Shown: piece after piece, positions 1 to 11,010 of the stretch
Position numbering within the stretch: the first letter of the stretch is position 1
Layout of the letters: each line of letters opens with the position of its first letter
Source of the DNA: Trichomonas vaginalis G3
Lineage: Eukaryota; Parabasalia; Trichomonadida; Trichomonadidae
DNA length: 64,000 nt
NCBI RefSeq assembly: GCF_026262505.1
Contig: NC_067203.1
Location: forward strand, 8,122,001 to 8,186,000
Reading direction: 5' to 3'
Translations under genes and position numbers: made by a program
Notes under the pieces: generated by a model
What the model saw: only the letters and a program-made list of their open reading frames with translations
Databases searched by the model: none
Told to the model about the DNA's origin: nothing

Positions 1-563
1 CAAATTCGAAAATTTTAAAAATAGATAATATTTAATTTTTATAAATTATTGGTATATGTGCAATATATTGGTATATTTTTACTCCTTATTAGATACTCGT
101 CCTAACTATATGCAGCAATCATGCAGGACCGAAGCCTTAATAAGTAAAATATAAATATTCGGCATTATCATTTTTTTATTATCCGAACTGAGGATATAGT
201 GAAACAGATGGTGTTGATTTTGATGAAATAGCTGCACTTCTTATTTCATTTGGCGCAATTTTCATTATTTGAAATATTAAACTGCAATAACAAAAAATTA
301 AATAAAGAATCTGTAGATGGAATTTGGATCATTGCAGTAGCATTTTTGTACATAAATAAATAAGCATACCGTATATTTAAGATATTTTCATTGCACTGGA
401 GATTCATCGTATATTTGGCCCCAACACAACGAAAACTACATATATCCACCTTTTATCTTTGGATATAAATATTGAAGTTATTATTCATACACGTCTGAAA
501 ATATCATAAACATATTAAAGGTGAATATTCTTAATTGTAAAATAAAAGTAAATATTTATTATT
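1..563. other. Intergenic, no gene seen
   Basis: This is AT-rich sequence downstream of the IFT122 gene. The only open frame of note (246-449, minus) has random-looking composition and no recognisable family, so I treat it as chance. No RNA gene or repeat was recognised. Confidence 0.6.
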
Positions 564-3500
564 TTAGAATTCGATAGGGACAGCACTCGAGAAGTCTCTG
601 AGCTGCTTCAAGAGGTCAGAGTACGAGTCATATGTATCTGCGAATTCACCTTCTGCCTCATTATCCAAAGGTGTCTTGCAGATTGGGCATGCACCATTCT
701 CCAAGAATGTTCGTTCGAAATCAACATCATTAAACATAGAGTTGCAACCTCTGCAAACGTGGACTGACTCAAGAGGAGGATTGAGCATGAATGAGCATGG
801 AACTTTAGAGTTTTCTTTCCACTCGCATGTAACAAATGCAGATGGATCAATGTTCTTCAACTGGTCTGAGTTCAATACTGGTTTCGCATCACCATCAACT
901 GCACGTGCCGGATCAATGACTTCAGAGATATCCATGACATTTCCATCGATTGGAGGATCTTGAGAAATGAGTGTTTTGGCGTCTTTGATTTCGACATCCT
1001 TTGTATGGATTGGAACTAAAGGAAGAACTCTGTATGAATAGCATGAGAAAACAATTGGACACTTGCATTCGCTGCACCATAATAAAGGTCCTTCACCTGA
1101 TGAGAAAAGTCTAGATCCGCATCTTTCGCAGCATTCACCATCATCCTCATCATTCATTCCTGCTGTTCTCAAAATGGCCAAATCAACTGCTTCTTGTACA
1201 GCTGGAGGAACAACAAACAAAGAAAGCTGCTCAGCGCACCATCGCATCAATCTGTACTCTCCAACATTGTCTGACTCGTTGAGAAGTGAGAAAAGTGCTT
1301 CTGGATATGAAATTCCTGTCAAAAGATCATCGCTGATCTTGTGCAAATACTTTGACTTGAATTCGCCTTTACGGATTGAGTTCATATAAGCAACAACATA
1401 ACGAGAAAGATAGAATGAAGCACCACGTTCACGAATAGTGAATGGAGATGTAGTGTCTTCACGAAGCTTTCCGAATGCCGAGTAACATCTTGCGAGCTCA
1501 AGACCACTCTCAACAATGGCTTGAGCTTCTTCTGCTGTCTCAGAAATTGATGCCAAACCAAGAGATCTGCCGTAAAGGAAGAAAGCGACATCATCGTATT
1601 TGTTCATAACCAAAGCGTTTTCTAAAAGCATGTTCAGTGATTTGAGGGCTTCATCGACTCTTCCTGCGATGAAGAATGAAACAAGAGACTCAAAGTATTG
1701 ATCATCTTCGAATAAATATCTTGCGAAAGGTAAGAAAACTTCAGGAAGTAATGCAGGATGCATCTTTGCCAATGCAAGTGCTTCATTCCAGTCTTTAAGG
1801 ATAACACGAACTTTGGCAAGTGATGAGACATCATCCAACTGTGCCAATAAGTCTGTAGCTTGTGTTGGCATGTCGTGTTGGATCAATGCTTCAGCGGCGT
1901 ATTGAAGTGCTGCTGTTTCTGTGTGATCAATAGTTTTAGCGACTTTTGCAAGTTCCTGAATCATGTTTGCTTCATTGAGGATAGTGACTGCTTTAAGGGC
2001 TTCACCACCGACAATGTACAATTGTGCGGCGAGTTCTAATTCGTTCATGTCCTCGAATGATTTCGCTTGTTGTAGAGCGAATTTCTTCATGCGGTCGCCA
2101 GAAAGGAACTGTGGAAGTTTATCGAATTGTCGCAAGTCAAAGTACATCTGTACGGAACGCTCGTTCTCTCCAAGGTTTCGCCATGTTCGTGCGGCAGAAT
2201 CGAAGTTATTCGTCCATGCATCAACTTCTGCTGATAAGTGGTCTTGCGTGAATTTTGTGTCTTTCATCAATGTCGCGATCATTTCGATGAAATGCATCAA
2301 CTGGATGTTCCACGCGTGTGCGGCTGCTTTAACAGCAATGTTGATCTCGCGTTGACGTAATGCACTGTCAGCTAACTCGTTCCATTGTTCCTCTGTGGAT
2401 CCGAAAACTGCAACTTGATAAGCGTTTTCGAAATCGGAGTTTCTCGCGAGATTCTTCACGGCTGTTGAAAGAGGAACATCGATCTGGTAGATATGGTTGT
2501 TCTGGATGGTGGAGACTGTCAATCCTGAGAATCGAACAAGTTCACCAGTGAGTGTAGACTTAATTCTCTGCATTTCGAATGCTTTGATGTAAAGATTCTC
2601 GCCATCGCTCATTGCAAGCAAGTCATCTGAAAGATCGTTCCAGCAGGCAGCATCAACACCTTCTTCGATGAATAATAATTTACCTGTCATAAGAGAATAA
2701 ACGCAGCAACGGCGTTTGTCATCTACAACGGCAACTTTTGTCTTCATCTGTGAGATGGAGATGTTTCTGATCGCTGAATCGTGCTTGAAAGCCTGGTGTG
2801 AAAATCTATGATCAACAAAGATTTGGATTACTTGGCCATCTTCAAGACCAATGAGAACACATTCCATTGTTTGGACTGTTGAAGCGATACATGAGGCTGT
2901 AATTGGTGATGCGAAGTTGAATTCGCGAATGAAGGAGCCGTGTTGGTTTAAGATCTTTACGGACTTCTCGAATACGAATACTAAAGTATTTGTGAAGTCG
3001 TAGAATTGTTTGGAGCCTGGTGCCATGTCGAATTTGTTCTTGCGTTCTAATTTGATCTCTCCATTAACGTCGTCGTAGGAATAAATTGAAACTTCATCGT
3101 GGAAAAGTACAGAGACATGAAGTTCGGTGATAGAAATACGTTGAACTGGCTTTACGAATTCGACATCTTCAACGAGATCAGTTCCAAGGATTTGTATACG
3201 AATCTTTGTAAGTTCTGTACGGAAAGCGAATGAATTTCTGCAAATAGAGTAAATTGGACGTAAACCGAGTGATAAAACAGAAATTGTACCATTATCTAAA
3301 CCGAGAGCCATGTAACCTTCTGGAGATGTTGAAATGGACCAAATCCAGTCCTTCACTGATGTAACAACTGAAAGGAGAGTACCATCATCGTTGTATAATG
3401 TAACACCACCTGCAATATCAGCGACAATGATGTTAGATTGGAAGTTAATGATTGCAGATGGTTGAGCTGGAAGATCAATTGGTGATTCTAATGTTGATTC

Positions 3501-4121
3501 ACGTGGTTTATGAATTGTAAGACGATTGTCCCAGTCACCGACAATTAAACGCTCGCCAGAATAACAGAGGGCGAAGACTGGAACATTAAGGTGATGAGTG
3601 TAGAATTCTTGTGCGTTCTCTGAGTTACGAACAGAGACTGTACCGTTGTGAAGACCAATTGCGAAAGATTTGCCATCGGGAGCCCATGCACCGCAAAGAA
3701 TCTTTACTTGTACGTCAACAGGAGTAACCTGCTGAATGTTCTCGTGCCAGATTGAAAATTCTGTACCAGCACAAGCGAGAAGATGAGGTGAAACAGGGCT
3801 GAATGTAATTGTTGATGCTGCTCCTGTAACAACGAATCTTACTTTACCTTTGTTTGTTTTTGAATCCCAGACGATAACTGTATCATCGCAACCAGCAGTT
3901 GCAAATAAAGGATCATGATGAGATACTGCAATTGCGTAAATAGCTTTTTTATGTTTCTTTACATCACTAATAAGTGTACCATCTTTTAATGAATAAACAA
4001 GAAGATGGCCGACATTAGCAACAAGAAGTTCTTTTGCATCTGGTTTAATTGCGCAAGCATATACAGGTGTTGGATTTCCATGGTATGTTTCCTGGAGTTT
4101 CCATTTTTCAGTCACTTGCAT
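564..4121 (-). CDS. IFT122: Intraflagellar transport protein 122 (IFT-A subunit)
   Basis: IFT122 is a core subunit of the IFT-A complex, which drives retrograde transport and membrane cargo entry in flagella. The 1185-residue product has the family layout. Residues about 1-300 form a first WD40 propeller, with phrases such as LLVYSLKDGTL and DDTVIVWDSK that line up with human IFT122. A second propeller follows to about 560, then an alpha-solenoid of TPR-like helices to about 1000 (e.g. NAYQVAVFGSTEEQWNELA). The C-terminus has two Cys-rich zinc-ribbon-like pairs near residues 993-1022 and 1125-1155. Length is close to the human protein (about 1240). The ATG at 4119-4121 fits the family N-terminus. 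The stop codon is followed by A, giving the TAAA type polyadenylation signal known in Trichomonas. There is no sign of introns or decay. Confidence 0.95.
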   Translation of the reverse strand: MQVTEKWKLQETYHGNPTPVYACAIKPDAKELLVANVGHLLVYSLKDGTLISDVKKHKKAIYAIAVSHHDPLFATAGCDDTVIVWDSKTNKGKVRFVVTGAASTITFSPVSPHLLACAGTEFSIWHENIQQVTPVDVQVKILCGAWAPDGKSFAIGLHNGTVSVRNSENAQEFYTHHLNVPVFALCYSGERLIVGDWDNRLTIHKPRESTLESPIDLPAQPSAIINFQSNIIVADIAGGVTLYNDDGTLLSVVTSVKDWIWSISTSPEGYMALGLDNGTISVLSLGLRPIYSICRNSFAFRTELTKIRIQILGTDLVEDVEFVKPVQRISITELHVSVLFHDEVSIYSYDDVNGEIKLERKNKFDMAPGSKQFYDFTNTLVFVFEKSVKILNQHGSFIREFNFASPITASCIASTVQTMECVLIGLEDGQVIQIFVDHRFSHQAFKHDSAIRNISISQMKTKVAVVDDKRRCCVYSLMTGKLLFIEEGVDAACWNDLSDDLLAMSDGENLYIKAFEMQRIKSTLTGELVRFSGLTVSTIQNNHIYQIDVPLSTAVKNLARNSDFENAYQVAVFGSTEEQWNELADSALRQREINIAVKAAAHAWNIQLMHFIEMIATLMKDTKFTQDHLSAEVDAWTNNFDSAARTWRNLGENERSVQMYFDLRQFDKLPQFLSGDRMKKFALQQAKSFEDMNELELAAQLYIVGGEALKAVTILNEANMIQELAKVAKTIDHTETAALQYAAEALIQHDMPTQATDLLAQLDDVSSLAKVRVILKDWNEALALAKMHPALLPEVFLPFARYLFEDDQYFESLVSFFIAGRVDEALKSLNMLLENALVMNKYDDVAFFLYGRSLGLASISETAEEAQAIVESGLELARCYSAFGKLREDTTSPFTIRERGASFYLSRYVVAYMNSIRKGEFKSKYLHKISDDLLTGISYPEALFSLLNESDNVGEYRLMRWCAEQLSLFVVPPAVQEAVDLAILRTAGMNDEDDGECCERCGSRLFSSGEGPLLWCSECKCPIVFSCYSYRVLPLVPIHTKDVEIKDAKTLISQDPPIDGNVMDISEVIDPARAVDGDAKPVLNSDQLKNIDPSAFVTCEWKENSKVPCSFMLNPPLESVHVCRGCNSMFNDVDFERTFLENGACPICKTPLDNEAEGEFADTYDSYSDLLKQLRDFSSAVPIEF

Positions 4122-4126
4122 ATTTT

Positions 4127-4133
4127 ATAACGG
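4127..4133 (-). promoter_or_regulatory. Myb-like motif CCGTTAT upstream of IFT122
   Basis: Read on the minus strand, CCGTTAT lies six bases before the IFT122 start codon. The same heptamer occurs about 36 bases before the ankyrin gene at 37739-38848. Trichomonad promoters are known to use Myb-type proteins that bind AACGG/TAACG-like sites. Assignment here is inference from a short motif. Confidence 0.25.
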
Positions 4134-4134
4134 A

Positions 4135-4834
4135 ACAATAACACGATTATTTTCAATTCAATTTGGTTATTTTCACGCAGAAAATTGATTCATTTATTAT
4201 TAAACTTGAATTTGTTATACCTGATGTTTACTGGTTCTATTTACTGAAAATTATTAATAAATAAAGCAAAAGCATCAAATTGGATTAATTTGCATTCAAA
4301 AACAGCAATATTGCTGCATTTACAACGGATATTAGAAGAGTTACACAAGAATATTATCTTCGCGCTCCTTTGAATAAACAAGATTGATGAGTGACGTGAT
4401 GAAAACCTTCTTAGAGTCATGGAGGTTCAATTGAGTTTGGATCCAAGTACATTGAAAAAATTATTGATATGAATGCATATCATCAACTACTGTTATCATA
4501 GGATTTTAATCAATACAATTGCTCCAAGTTTGAGCCCTTTTTTATATTCAATCCAAATCAGATCTTTAAAATCGACAATTATAACATCCAGAAAAAGATA
4601 GTCACATCAAAACTTGACAACGCGTGCTTTAATCTTAAATTAAACCATATTTTTAATAATATTTTTTATTCCTGCAATAACGGTTGCAAAATATTTATGT
4701 TTTTAGACCAAGTATAATATTGTATGCTTATACGCAAAGCAAAAAGACTTCAATCAAAAATTTTTGCTTCAATGAAAAATGCCTATTTAGCTTTAAGATA
4801 AAATTAGTAAGTACATATTATGTAATGTTCAAAT
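4135..4834. other. Intergenic, no gene seen
   Basis: AT-rich region between IFT122 and the transporter remnant. I looked for the missing N-terminal helix of the transporter here and could not find it. Confidence 0.5.
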
Positions 4835-6028
4835 TTGCTTATTGGCCCACTTGCAGGCTTCATTTGCCAACCACTTGTCGGTTACTATAGTGATGCTCTC
4901 CATGCTAAAATCGGCAGAAGAAGACCATTCATTATTGCAGGCGCAATTGGTTCAATCATTGGCTTCCTCTTCCTTTACTTCTGCAGAGAGATCGGAAAGG
5001 GCATCAGCAGCTCAAACCCACGCCCATGGAGTATCACCTTCCTTATCATTGCTCTTATTCTTGATTTTACTTCTGTAAATCTTCTCCAAGCTCCAGCAAG
5101 AACAATCATTGCAGACCTTATCCCAAAGTCACAGCAAGTACTTGGTAACTCAATTGCCGCTGTTCTTCTTGGTCTTGCTCAAGTTTTCTCAAACTTCATT
5201 GGTGGTTTCAATGTTGCCAAATATACATCCCTCAACTATCAGCAACTTGTTATCATCTGCGGTATTGTTTTCATCATTGTCAGTGTTACAATCACAGTTT
5301 TAACAGCTCATGAAGAACAATTTACTGACAAGATTGATAGACCAAATCCATTTATTGCAATCTTCAAGCAGTTCAAGACAATGCTAAAGCCAGTTTGGAG
5401 AATCGCCATTGTTTACCTCTTCTCATGGATGGGATACACTGAGTTCAACAACGAATGCTCAAGCTACGTCGGAACAGATATCTACAAGCTCCAGGGACTT
5501 GATTATGATGAAGGTGTTCGTTTCGGCCTTATCATCATTGGTGTTTCCTCAATCCTTGTTATGATTTGGTCCTTTATTCAGGATATGGTTATCAAATTAA
5601 TCAGTCTCAAGCTTTCATATGCCCTCTCTCAGATTATCGAAGCTGTTTGCCTCATTCCAATCTTTTTCATCCACAACAAATGGGCAGCTCTTGGTCTTCT
5701 TACTCCCCTCGGCATTGCTTGCTCCGTTTTCAACTCTGTTCCATATGCTATTGTTGGCATGTGCTCAAAGGATGAGGAAATGGGTACACTTATGGGCATC
5801 CTCAACATTTTCGTTGTTGTTGGCCAACAACTTGCTAACTGAATCATTGGTTCAGGCATTGGCGCTGCCACAAATGGCAAGAAAGGCCCTCTTCTTGGAT
5901 CTGGATGCGTTTTCGCATTCATCGCCGCTATTCTTTGCTTCTGGATCATTGTTCCTGAGCAGAAGCCAGAATCTCTCGATTTCGATGATGATAGAGAAGA
6001 TATCTCTGCAGAAGCCGAAAAACCATAA
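4835..6028 (+). pseudogene. Broken GPH/SLC45-type (sucrose transporter-like) MFS permease
   Basis: The frame encodes a hydrophobic protein with the signature of the glycoside-pentoside-hexuronide/SLC45/plant SUT group of the major facilitator superfamily. After GPLAGFICQPLVGYYSD comes the loop IGRRRPFI between helices 2 and 3, then at least eight further membrane segments. Such permeases usually import disaccharides with protons at the plasma membrane. Homology starts abruptly at LIGPLAG with no ATG (the first frame codon is TTG), so helix 1 and the start are missing. An in-frame TGA at 5840-5842 interrupts a clearly continuous protein, where family context suggests tryptophan. The same frame then runs 61 more codons through the last helix to a charged tail at 6028. 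Both defects point to a recent pseudogene. An alternative is an unrecognised upstream exon plus a sequencing error at the TGA. Confidence 0.8.
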
Positions 6029-6460
6029 AACAGACATCATATCATTTGGGATGTCAATTTGAAAAGGCAAAATCAGGAGATTTTGTCTCTTTCTTGTAAA
6101 CACTTTAATTTTAAAAATCTTAGGTAACTATTTTTAATGAAAATAGTATAATGGCAAAGCAAAATCTTAATAAATATGTGGGTATTAGTTATTTCAGTAA
6201 TATTAGGGAAGTAATTCGACTTTGTAATCAAAACTTAACAAATACATCGAACAAATTGAAATTTCAAAACATTAAAAAATTGCAAAAGCTTAATGTTAAG
6301 ATCAATCTTTTTATATAAGTGAGAAACAACAAAGAAATATCTTATTTTAAAAAGAATGTTCTGTAAAAAAGTAATAATTTTCAAAATGATTTTTTAGAAA
6401 TAACAATAAAATCAAGGAACAAACAAATAAAAAGTAGGGAAATAAGTATCTGCCATTCCT
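6029..6460. other. Intergenic, no gene seen
   Basis: AT-rich spacer between the transporter remnant and the small minus-strand gene. I see no coding pattern or structured RNA. Confidence 0.5.
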
Positions 6461-6613
6461 TTAACGGATGTACTGCTGCATTATTTCCTTTAATATGTCA
6501 TTCTTCGTTGGAATCTTTGTTTGTTGAATTGGTTGGTTTCTTGATGCAGAGTATCTTTCCATTAGGCTGTCAAGATTATCTTTAACACGTGTGTTCATTG
6601 TCTTGCCTGCCAT
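6461..6613 (-). CDS. Small hypothetical protein, 50 aa
   Basis: The frame runs from ATG at 6611-6613 to TAA at 6461-6463 and encodes MAGKTMNTRVKDNLDSLMER followed by 30 more residues ending in QQYIR. The codon and base use (GC-richer than the flanks, few low-complexity runs) stands out clearly from the surrounding DNA, and the product is a balanced, soluble, mostly helical sequence. I do not recognise the family. The size and basic/polar helix suggest a small structural or nucleic-acid-associated subunit, but this is only a guess. A second short frame begins 119 bases away on the opposite strand (6732), so the two may share a promoter region. Confidence 0.6.
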   Translation of the reverse strand: MAGKTMNTRVKDNLDSLMERYSASRNQPIQQTKIPTKNDILKEIMQQYIR

Positions 6614-6731
6614 AAGTTTTCGCTTGAGCAATAAAAAATGAAATGTAAAAGCATTTGTGTGAACACAATTTTCAAAGGATGAATAATTTTATAGTTTTTT
6701 AAAGGAAAAAGGCATATAATCTATATTAGAA

Positions 6732-6842
6732 ATGATTACTGGTGACTTGACAGATGACAAAGATTTAATTATTTTGAAATTTTGTAATACATTGAAAAAT
6801 GAAGATCTAATTCAATTCATGATGATATTGCCGATCGAGTAA
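6732..6842 (+). CDS. Very short frame, 36 aa, doubtful
   Basis: ATG at 6732 opens a 36-codon frame (MITGDLTDDKDLIILKFCNT...) ending at TAA 6840-6842. The amino-acid composition is plausible for a protein and acidic near the N-terminus, but the length is too small to judge. It could be a true micro-gene divergent to the 50-residue gene, or the first exon-sized relic of a lost gene. Confidence 0.25.
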   Translation: MITGDLTDDKDLIILKFCNTLKNEDLIQFMMILPIE

Positions 6843-8066
6843 AAACTTTGTAAATACTATTTTCGAATATCATAGAACAATATTTCATCAAAGAGACAAT
6901 CATTGTAGATTTTCAATTCAATTTGTAATTGAGATGTATTTTAGCGAATGCTTGAAATTTAAGAAATTAATATACAATCAAAAGTTCTATAAGATTCTTC
7001 AATATTTCATAAATCATGAATAAAATTATTTTTATAAAAATCATTATAAATTTTGGATTATTACAGTATTATTGTTGCAAAATTTGATCATAAATAAAAT
7101 CGTTTTAAATTACTTCTTCATTTAAATTATAACAATTATTTTTGGTTTTATATTTTTTTGGATCAAATCCATTTTAATAGAATTTATATACTATTCATCT
7201 ATTAGTAAACACTACCGTATATTATTTTTTAAGCTATCTTATTTTTTGAACTTTTATTCAAACCTTTGGTCGCAAGAAGAATTGCATGATAAATAAAAAC
7301 ATTTCATCAAAGTCAATTTTATTTTTCATATTCAAATGGACTGAGTGTTAACATTTAACATTTTTTGCTAATTGTCGTCAAAAATTAGGCGTAAAGCAAA
7401 AATTGATATTTCATATGGTTTTATGATAGATAAGCATTATATTCCCACTCATTATATTCGTAAATTTTGAGGTTTATCCTTCGCTTTTAAGATCATTGAA
7501 TTTGATTTTTATATAAAATAGTTATATATTAGAAAATAATATGAGTTTATGTGATATTATTTTTCAGAAGATTTTGTGTTCTTCTTCAAAATTTTATTTT
7601 TTTATTAAAAAGAATCTTTACAAAATATACATTTACTTTAATTAATATTTAAAAACGTGCTCTATCAAAAGTTCCAAAAATTCAATATTTTAGCTTTTCT
7701 GAGGTGTCACTTTTGATGAATTTCTGTTTACAACAATACAATACTTATATATTTTCAATAATGGAATTTGAAAACCATTCTCAAAAGTTCTCAGAAAACC
7801 TTTTTTCATTAATTTTAAGAAATCTGAGTATTAAATTAAGTGATAAATTCGTTTGACACTACTTTAATTTTTAAATTCAAAAAATTATATGTGCTTCTTA
7901 AAATGACTCAAAAAAATTTTATTATAAAATAATATATAATATTAAAAATCCCACAACATTTTTTACTTTACATAATCGTACTTCCTCGACGATTAATTTC
8001 CACTCAATTTCTATCGTTGACCGAACTTAGCATGCAACATTATAATAAGAGCAGTTAATAATAATA
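6843..8066. other. Intergenic, no gene seen
   Basis: Over 1.2 kb of strongly AT-rich DNA with stops in every frame. No RNA gene was recognised. Confidence 0.5.
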
Positions 8067-8071
8067 TTTAG

Positions 8072-9562
8072 TTAAGGATGTCAATTCGGAAAATTGTTTT
8101 CGTTTTAGGAGAATATAATTTTCCTTTTGGAAAATTTAAAAAGTGAGACGCGCAGGATTCGAACTTTTTTAAAAGTTGATTTAAATATATTCTAGTGTGG
8201 AATCTAAGAATAATATCATATTTAAAATAAGAATTTACGAGTTTAGGTAGTATTATTTTTTTCGATAAATTTGAGAGTATGTACGTTCAGGGCATCAAAA
8301 GTGTCAATTCGCGCAGCGAAAGCTGAGCTAGCTTCGTTCTCGAAAAAATAGGGAAGAAGTGAAGGAGAGTGATACAGATGTTGACACATTCATATAATTT
8401 CAACAAATTTGATCAAATTGAAATTCAATGAAATTCAATTCACTTCATATCCTTCAGTCAGTACATTGACATCCTTCTACATCACAATGATAACTCGGGA
8501 ATCAATAGTTCTACAACTAACTCAGAAAAAAAAACAAGATTTTTACTTCCAGCTTGCAGCTTTTAAAAAGTTTCGATGATAAAAATCACTCTACTCTTGT
8601 TTATAGATATGTGATGATAGTAGGTAAACATATTCTTATCGATTTTAATAAAAATATTTTTACGAAAATCTGAACCAATTACAGAGTTATTCATAAAGTT
8701 TATGATAACTGTAATTATTTCATCTTTGTTTTATATTTGAATAAACAATTTAATTTAAATTGCATAATATTTTTTGGTTGAAAGACAGGAAACTTAGTTG
8801 AGTTTGTATTATTTTTATCGTTTAATTCATCGTATCAGTGAGTGATCCAGATATTTAAGATATTTAGAAAAAAATTATTAATTTGATTAACAAATTTTAA
8901 TCAAAATAGCAAAAATCTATTTGATAGCTGTAAACAAACAATAATTTTTATTTCAAGCAAAATCACTTATTTTCATCTAAACGTATAAAATTGTCAATTT
9001 TATAAAAATAAATTGAAAATCTCAAGAAATGTAAAGGAGAGTAATATTTTTCAATTTTCTTTTTTTCTTTGTCTCAAATATTTTCTGTTGGGAATTTTCT
9101 TGTTATCAAAAAATAATTTTAATATTTGTTTATTTTATTACATACAATAAAATTTTAAAAACTCTATTTCTTCTCAAGAAAATTTTTTCCTTCATATGAA
9201 GAAACATTTTGTTCTCCATTTGATACTGAGTCTAAATCTCGATTTTTGAATTTTCTTCTTTCCAAATTTCTTTTTTCCAAATTAGAAGTTTAATTCAAAT
9301 TTTCAATAGTTTATATATTTTCTCAAACCGTCTCAGATTTTCTCACTTTTTAGGGATTTTCTCTCAAAATATACAAAAATAGTAATATCAATACATGTGT
9401 CTAATATATTTTAAAACCATCGTGACAAAATTCAAAAACGAAGAGTTCTTCTCTCCAAATTTTTTTCAAAATCAAAAAAATGAGATAAAAAAGTACGTTT
9501 GGAAAATTCATTTTTAGCATTTTAGTAATTTTCTCACTTTTCTTCCAAATTGACATCCTTAA
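8072..9562. mobile_element. Non-autonomous TIR DNA transposon (1.49 kb)
   Basis: The ends are inverted repeats: TTAAGGATGTCAATT at 8072 and its complement ending at 9562, extending imperfectly for some 20-25 bases (GGAAAA and related). The flanks are identical 5-mers, TTTAG at 8067-8071 and TTTAG at 9563-9567, as expected for a target-site duplication. The interior has no long frame, so the element would depend on a transposase supplied elsewhere. Inside it are further partial copies of the end motif (for example near 8310 and 8465) and a short tRNA-3'-half-like stretch near 8140-8172. I cannot assign a superfamily from the ends alone. Confidence 0.65.
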
Positions 9563-9567
9563 TTTAG

Positions 9568-10061
9568 TCATAAAATTATGCGATCTAGATGCTTTTTTAT
9601 ATTACAATTTTCAATAACGAAACATGTCATTGATTTTTATCGATTGTTCATTCATAAATGAGTAGAAATGGACAAATAATGTATTAATTTCAAATATAAG
9701 TTAATAAGATTTGTTCGTAATAAAATTTGCCATAATCTATTGATTCAATTTGATATTGAGCTTAGACAATTATAAAACATATAATAATTATACATAATAA
9801 AATATTTATGATAACTTGAAATGCAAATATACAAGCAAATATTTCAAATTCATTCATTTCACATAAAATAAACTTCTGAATATCAAAACATTAATAATAT
9901 TACTATTATTTTATCATGGTATGATCATTCCACATCATTACAAAGTTAAATTCAATGTTTATCAAAATTATTAATTTCGATTCTTTGAATTCCTTCATAA
10001 TTATAATAAAATAAATGGTTTGTATTATGATAAAAGATATATTTATTTAAAAAACAAAAAA
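9568..10061. other. Intergenic, no gene seen
   Basis: AT-rich spacer downstream of the Spt20-like gene. Nothing is supported here. Confidence 0.5.
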
Positions 10062-10931
10062 TTACTGAACAATTTTAGATAATTGTTCAAGAAGTGCTTT
10101 TGCAGAAGCATCTGGATCTTCTTCTGCTTTTGCTTCCTTTGGCTTATCAACATTTTTCAAGAAGATCGATGGATGATGTTCTTGAACGTATTGCTTTGGA
10201 GTTTCTTCTGCGTTGATTGTTTTCCATCTTAAAGCATCACTTGAGGCGATACGAGACACTTTAGATATTTGTATATCTGAATCAAATGAAATCAATGGGT
10301 ATTTGACTAATAAAAATTCTGATTCGCATTCTGGACCTAATGCAGCTATATCTGAAGGTGCAACAGAAAGTAATGTTCTCATAACATTGCCGTTATTCCT
10401 TCGTTGATCGTCTATTTCGCATATTAAACCACCATCGTACCAAACTAAGTTTAATTTTCTTAATTCTTCAAACATTCTTGGCGGCAAGTATCCACGTGAT
10501 ATGAAATCTAAAATATGGGCTCCTTCGTCTTCAAAACTCTCAGTTACATCGATACCTGGGTTGGTTGTGAAAAATGAGAAAGTTTTTGGACGAAGAATGA
10601 GATGTAATGATACACTAAATGTAGAATATGCATTTTCAGGAAGGACATCGAAGTTTGTTGATGATTTTCCGAAAACTTTTGATTGGAAAAGAGATCTGTG
10701 TCTAATTTTATCACAAATTTCCGATCTAAGTTGTGAAAGAGTTGATTTTGGTGTATCGTTAATAAAATATTTAATATTCGCATAGTATTGATCTAATAAT
10801 GTTGCATCTGAGCCATTTAGAGCGGGAGGAAGGTCACCATTTACTTTCATTTCAGTTGTAGTTTCAAATGTCTGTACTCCATCATCTAACATATTAGTAG
10901 GAGCTGCAAAAGTTACTCGACTTCCTTCCAT
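10062..10931 (-). CDS. SPT20: Spt20-like SAGA complex subunit
   Basis: The 289-residue product contains the Spt20/FAM48A-type core. LPPRMFEEL is followed by YDGGLICEIDDQR (about residues 164-176), which matches the family pattern of a PP-x-LL segment and then YDG-hydrophobic-E-x-x-D-x-R. Spt20 is the structural subunit that holds the SAGA transcription coactivator together in the nucleus. The protein is much shorter than fungal or animal Spt20 and is essentially the conserved domain plus a charged C-terminal tail (PKEAKAEEDPDASAKALLEQL). I chose ATG at 10929-10931 (MEGSRVTF); the longer open frame begins at a TTG, which is unlikely to be used in a eukaryote. It is divergent from the WD40 gene with 79 bases between starts. 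Family identity is inferred from the short core and is good but not certain. Confidence 0.65.
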   Translation of the reverse strand: MEGSRVTFAAPTNMLDDGVQTFETTTEMKVNGDLPPALNGSDATLLDQYYANIKYFINDTPKSTLSQLRSEICDKIRHRSLFQSKVFGKSSTNFDVLPENAYSTFSVSLHLILRPKTFSFFTTNPGIDVTESFEDEGAHILDFISRGYLPPRMFEELRKLNLVWYDGGLICEIDDQRRNNGNVMRTLLSVAPSDIAALGPECESEFLLVKYPLISFDSDIQISKVSRIASSDALRWKTINAEETPKQYVQEHHPSIFLKNVDKPKEAKAEEDPDASAKALLEQLSKIVQ

Positions 10932-11010
10932 ATATAATTTTTTTTTCAACTATAAAAAAAATTTAATTGTTTTTAATTCAAATTTATTAGAAGAGCAAAA
11001 AGTGACAACA
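10932..11010. promoter_or_regulatory. Short divergent promoter region
   Basis: Only 79 bases separate the start codons of the Spt20-like gene (minus) and the WD40/AT-hook gene (plus). Transcription signals of both must lie here or inside the coding regions. The region is A/T runs without an obvious TCA-type initiator. Confidence 0.5.

Noticed and set aside
246-449. Open frame of 67 codons on the minus strand
   Set aside because: AT-driven composition, no family resemblance and no promoter features; most likely chance.
4806-4853. Intron with GTAAGT start and CAG end before the transporter remnant
   Set aside because: The supposed intron contains GPLA coding sequence of the transporter family, so the splice sites are accidental.
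8136-8172. tRNA gene (GTTCGAATCC box B and T-run on the minus strand)
   Set aside because: Only a 3'-half resemblance; there is no partner acceptor strand, D-arm or anticodon arm upstream.
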